From an uncultured Rhodospirillaceae bacterium (lineage in GTDB: Bacteria; Pseudomonadota; Alphaproteobacteria; Thalassobaculales; Thalassobaculaceae): DNA of 6,565 nt. Below the pieces are notes generated by a model, which was not told where the DNA came from, ran no database searches, and was given only the letters and a program-made list of their open reading frames with translations. Position numbers and translations under genes: made by a program. The stretch is from the NCBI GenBank assembly GCA_937891725.1, contig CALAHL010000062.1, positions 1-6,565 of the forward strand, given 5' to 3'. Below are positions 5,311-6,565 of the stretch, one piece after another (the first letter of the stretch is position 1; each line of letters starts with the position of its first letter).

Positions 5311-6565
5311 ATGGCGGCTGACGCGCAAACCAAATCGAAATGGCCACGCCGGATTCTGTTCGGCGTGGTCTTTCTGATCCTGGGCGTCAATTTCGTGGGC
5401 GCCATGATCTTGTTCTGGCTCTCGAGCTCGGTGCCGGATCTGGATGCGAACCAGGCGGGGCTCGACGGTCTCGACGGGTCGGTCGAGTTGCGCCGGGACG
5501 CCTCCGGCGTGCTGTGGGTGACAGCAGACAGCCCGCAGGATGCCAGCTTCGGGCTGGGCTACGGCCATGCCCAGGACCGGTTCTATCAGATGGAGATGAT
5601 GCGCCGGATCGGCTCCGGTCGGCTGCATGAGCTGATTGGAGAGAGCGGCCTCCGGTTCGACACGCTGCTGCGCACGCTTGGACTTTATCGGTTGGCGCAG
5701 GACAATGTCGCCCGGATGTCGGAGGACGCCCGCGCGCATCTGGAAGCCTATGCCGCCGGGGTGAACGCCTATCTCGACCGCCGCACCGGCGCCCTGCCTC
5801 CGGAGCTGGTGATCCTGCAGGCCGATCCGGAACCGTGGACGCCGGCGGACAGTCTGGTCTGGGGTCGGCTGATGGCGCTGCAGCTGTCCGGCAACTGGTT
5901 CGCCGAGATCACCCGCGCCCGCATGCTGAACGCCGGGCTGACCCCGGCCGATCTGGAGCTGCTCTACAGCCCGTTTCCGGGCAACGCGCAATCCCGTCTG
6001 GCACCCGATCTGGCGGCCCTGTCCGCGCTGCCGGATACCCTTCTGGCAGGTATGAAGGCGGGCATCCATCCGGCGATCGAACCGCGTCTTGCCTCCAACG
6101 CCTGGGCGGTGTCGGGGGATCTGACGCCGAGCGGCAAGCCGGTGCTGGCGGGCGATCCGCATCTGGGGTTCCAGACCCCGAATCTCTGGTACATGGCGCG
6201 GCTGGAGGCGCCGGGCTTCACCCGGGTCGGCGCGTTCGTGCCGGGGGTGCCGTTCCTGCTCATCGGCCACAACGGGCGGGTTGCGTGGTCGATGACCACC
6301 ACTCATTTCGACACCCAGGACCTGTTCGTCGAGACCGTCGACCCGAACGACCCGACCCGCTATCTCACCCCGGACGGCTGGCGACCGTTCGAGACCAGGA
6401 CGGAGCGCTTCCAGCTAGGCGAAGAGGTCATCGAGCACAGGGTCCGCAGCACCCGCCACGGCCCGGTGATCTCCGATGCCCGCGACACGGCCGCCGGCGC
6501 GGCGCCGGACGGGACGGTTCTGGCCCTCGCCTCACCGGTTCTGGCGCCCGACGACGGCACCGCAC
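5311..6565 (+). CDS. Penicillin acylase family (Ntn) amidohydrolase, membrane-anchored, 3' end outside window
   Basis: This family hydrolyses amide bonds (penicillins, acyl-homoserine lactones, other N-acyl compounds) after the precursor cuts itself to expose an N-terminal Ser. The frame is open from ATG 5311 to the edge: 418 residues of a family usually near 750-850. Basic residues are followed by one hydrophobic helix at about 14-36 with no clear signal peptidase site, suggesting an anchored periplasmic domain. Alpha-chain motifs are RRDASGVLWV (61-70) and GYGHAQDRFYQMEMMRR (83-99). The predicted nucleophile is Ser262 in ASNAWAVSG, with cleavage between Ala261 and Ser262. Beta-chain motifs are GDPHLGF (281-287), GHNGRVAWSMT (319-329), DTQDLF (about 334-339) and RHGPV (382-386). 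Odd: the common GVPHI of the N-terminal motif reads GVLWV. The start has only a weak GGAA (5300-5303); it lies 42 bases after the aldehyde dehydrogenase stop, so co-transcription is likely. Substrate unknown. Confidence 0.93.
   Translation, partial: MAADAQTKSKWPRRILFGVVFLILGVNFVGAMILFWLSSSVPDLDANQAGLDGLDGSVELRRDASGVLWVTADSPQDASFGLGYGHAQDRFYQMEMMRRIGSGRLHELIGESGLRFDTLLRTLGLYRLAQDNVARMSEDARAHLEAYAAGVNAYLDRRTGALPPELVILQADPEPWTPADSLVWGRLMALQLSGNWFAEITRARMLNAGLTPADLELLYSPFPGNAQSRLAPDLAALSALPDTLLAGMKAGIHPAIEPRLASNAWAVSGDLTPSGKPVLAGDPHLGFQTPNLWYMARLEAPGFTRVGAFVPGVPFLLIGHNGRVAWSMTTTHFDTQDLFVETVDPNDPTRYLTPDGWRPFETRTERFQLGEEVIEHRVRSTRHGPVISDARDTAAGAAPDGTVLALASPVLAPDDGTA

Noticed and set aside
5274..5321. 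Small 15-codon frame (ATG 5274) overlapping the Ntn hydrolase start
   Set aside because: No ribosome site, no recognisable peptide and short enough to be chance; a translational-coupling leader role cannot be excluded but has no support.
5308..6306. Minus-strand open frame of 332 codons opposite the Ntn hydrolase
   Set aside because: The + strand frame shows ordered penicillin acylase motifs, including SNAW; the antisense translation is Arg/His/Gln-rich without motifs.

Overview
The window is GC-rich DNA with all genes on the + strand. It looks like a chromosome segment of an alphaproteobacterium. That rests on high GC, strong G/C third-position bias, and a CobN/CobO pair of the aerobic (late cobalt insertion) cobalamin type; a Rhodospirillales-like host is a guess. 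There are five protein genes, two of them cut by the window edges. No RNA gene, insertion sequence, CRISPR array or phage gene was seen, and no gap between genes exceeds about 115 bases.

Left region (1-2345): the C-terminal part of cobN (large subunit of the ATP-dependent cobaltochelatase) overlaps cobO (corrinoid adenosyltransferase) by four bases. The two enzymes act close together in cobalamin synthesis: cobalt enters hydrogenobyrinic acid a,c-diamide, then the reduced cobalt product is adenosylated. CobN's partner subunits and the cobalt reductase are not in the window. No cobalamin gene follows cobO here.

Middle and right region (2346-6565): after a 109-base gap comes a class III (CaiB/BaiF) CoA-transferase with its catalytic Asp. 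A 114-base gap with possible mutually exclusive hairpins follows, then an aldehyde dehydrogenase with intact Cys/Glu/Asn catalytic residues. After 42 bases comes a membrane-anchored penicillin-acylase-family Ntn hydrolase, open to the right edge. Same strand and short gaps suggest possible co-transcription. A speculative reading is a small catabolic module: amide hydrolysis outside the membrane, oxidation of an aldehyde to an acid, and CoA activation by transfer. The substrates cannot be read from the sequence, and the hydrolase may be unrelated.

Nothing here clearly shows a new system. The points most worth a second look are the three-gene neighbourhood, the structured 3625-3738 gap, an AT-rich rare-codon patch with an inverted repeat inside the aldehyde dehydrogenase gene, and a divergent N-terminal motif in the Ntn hydrolase.
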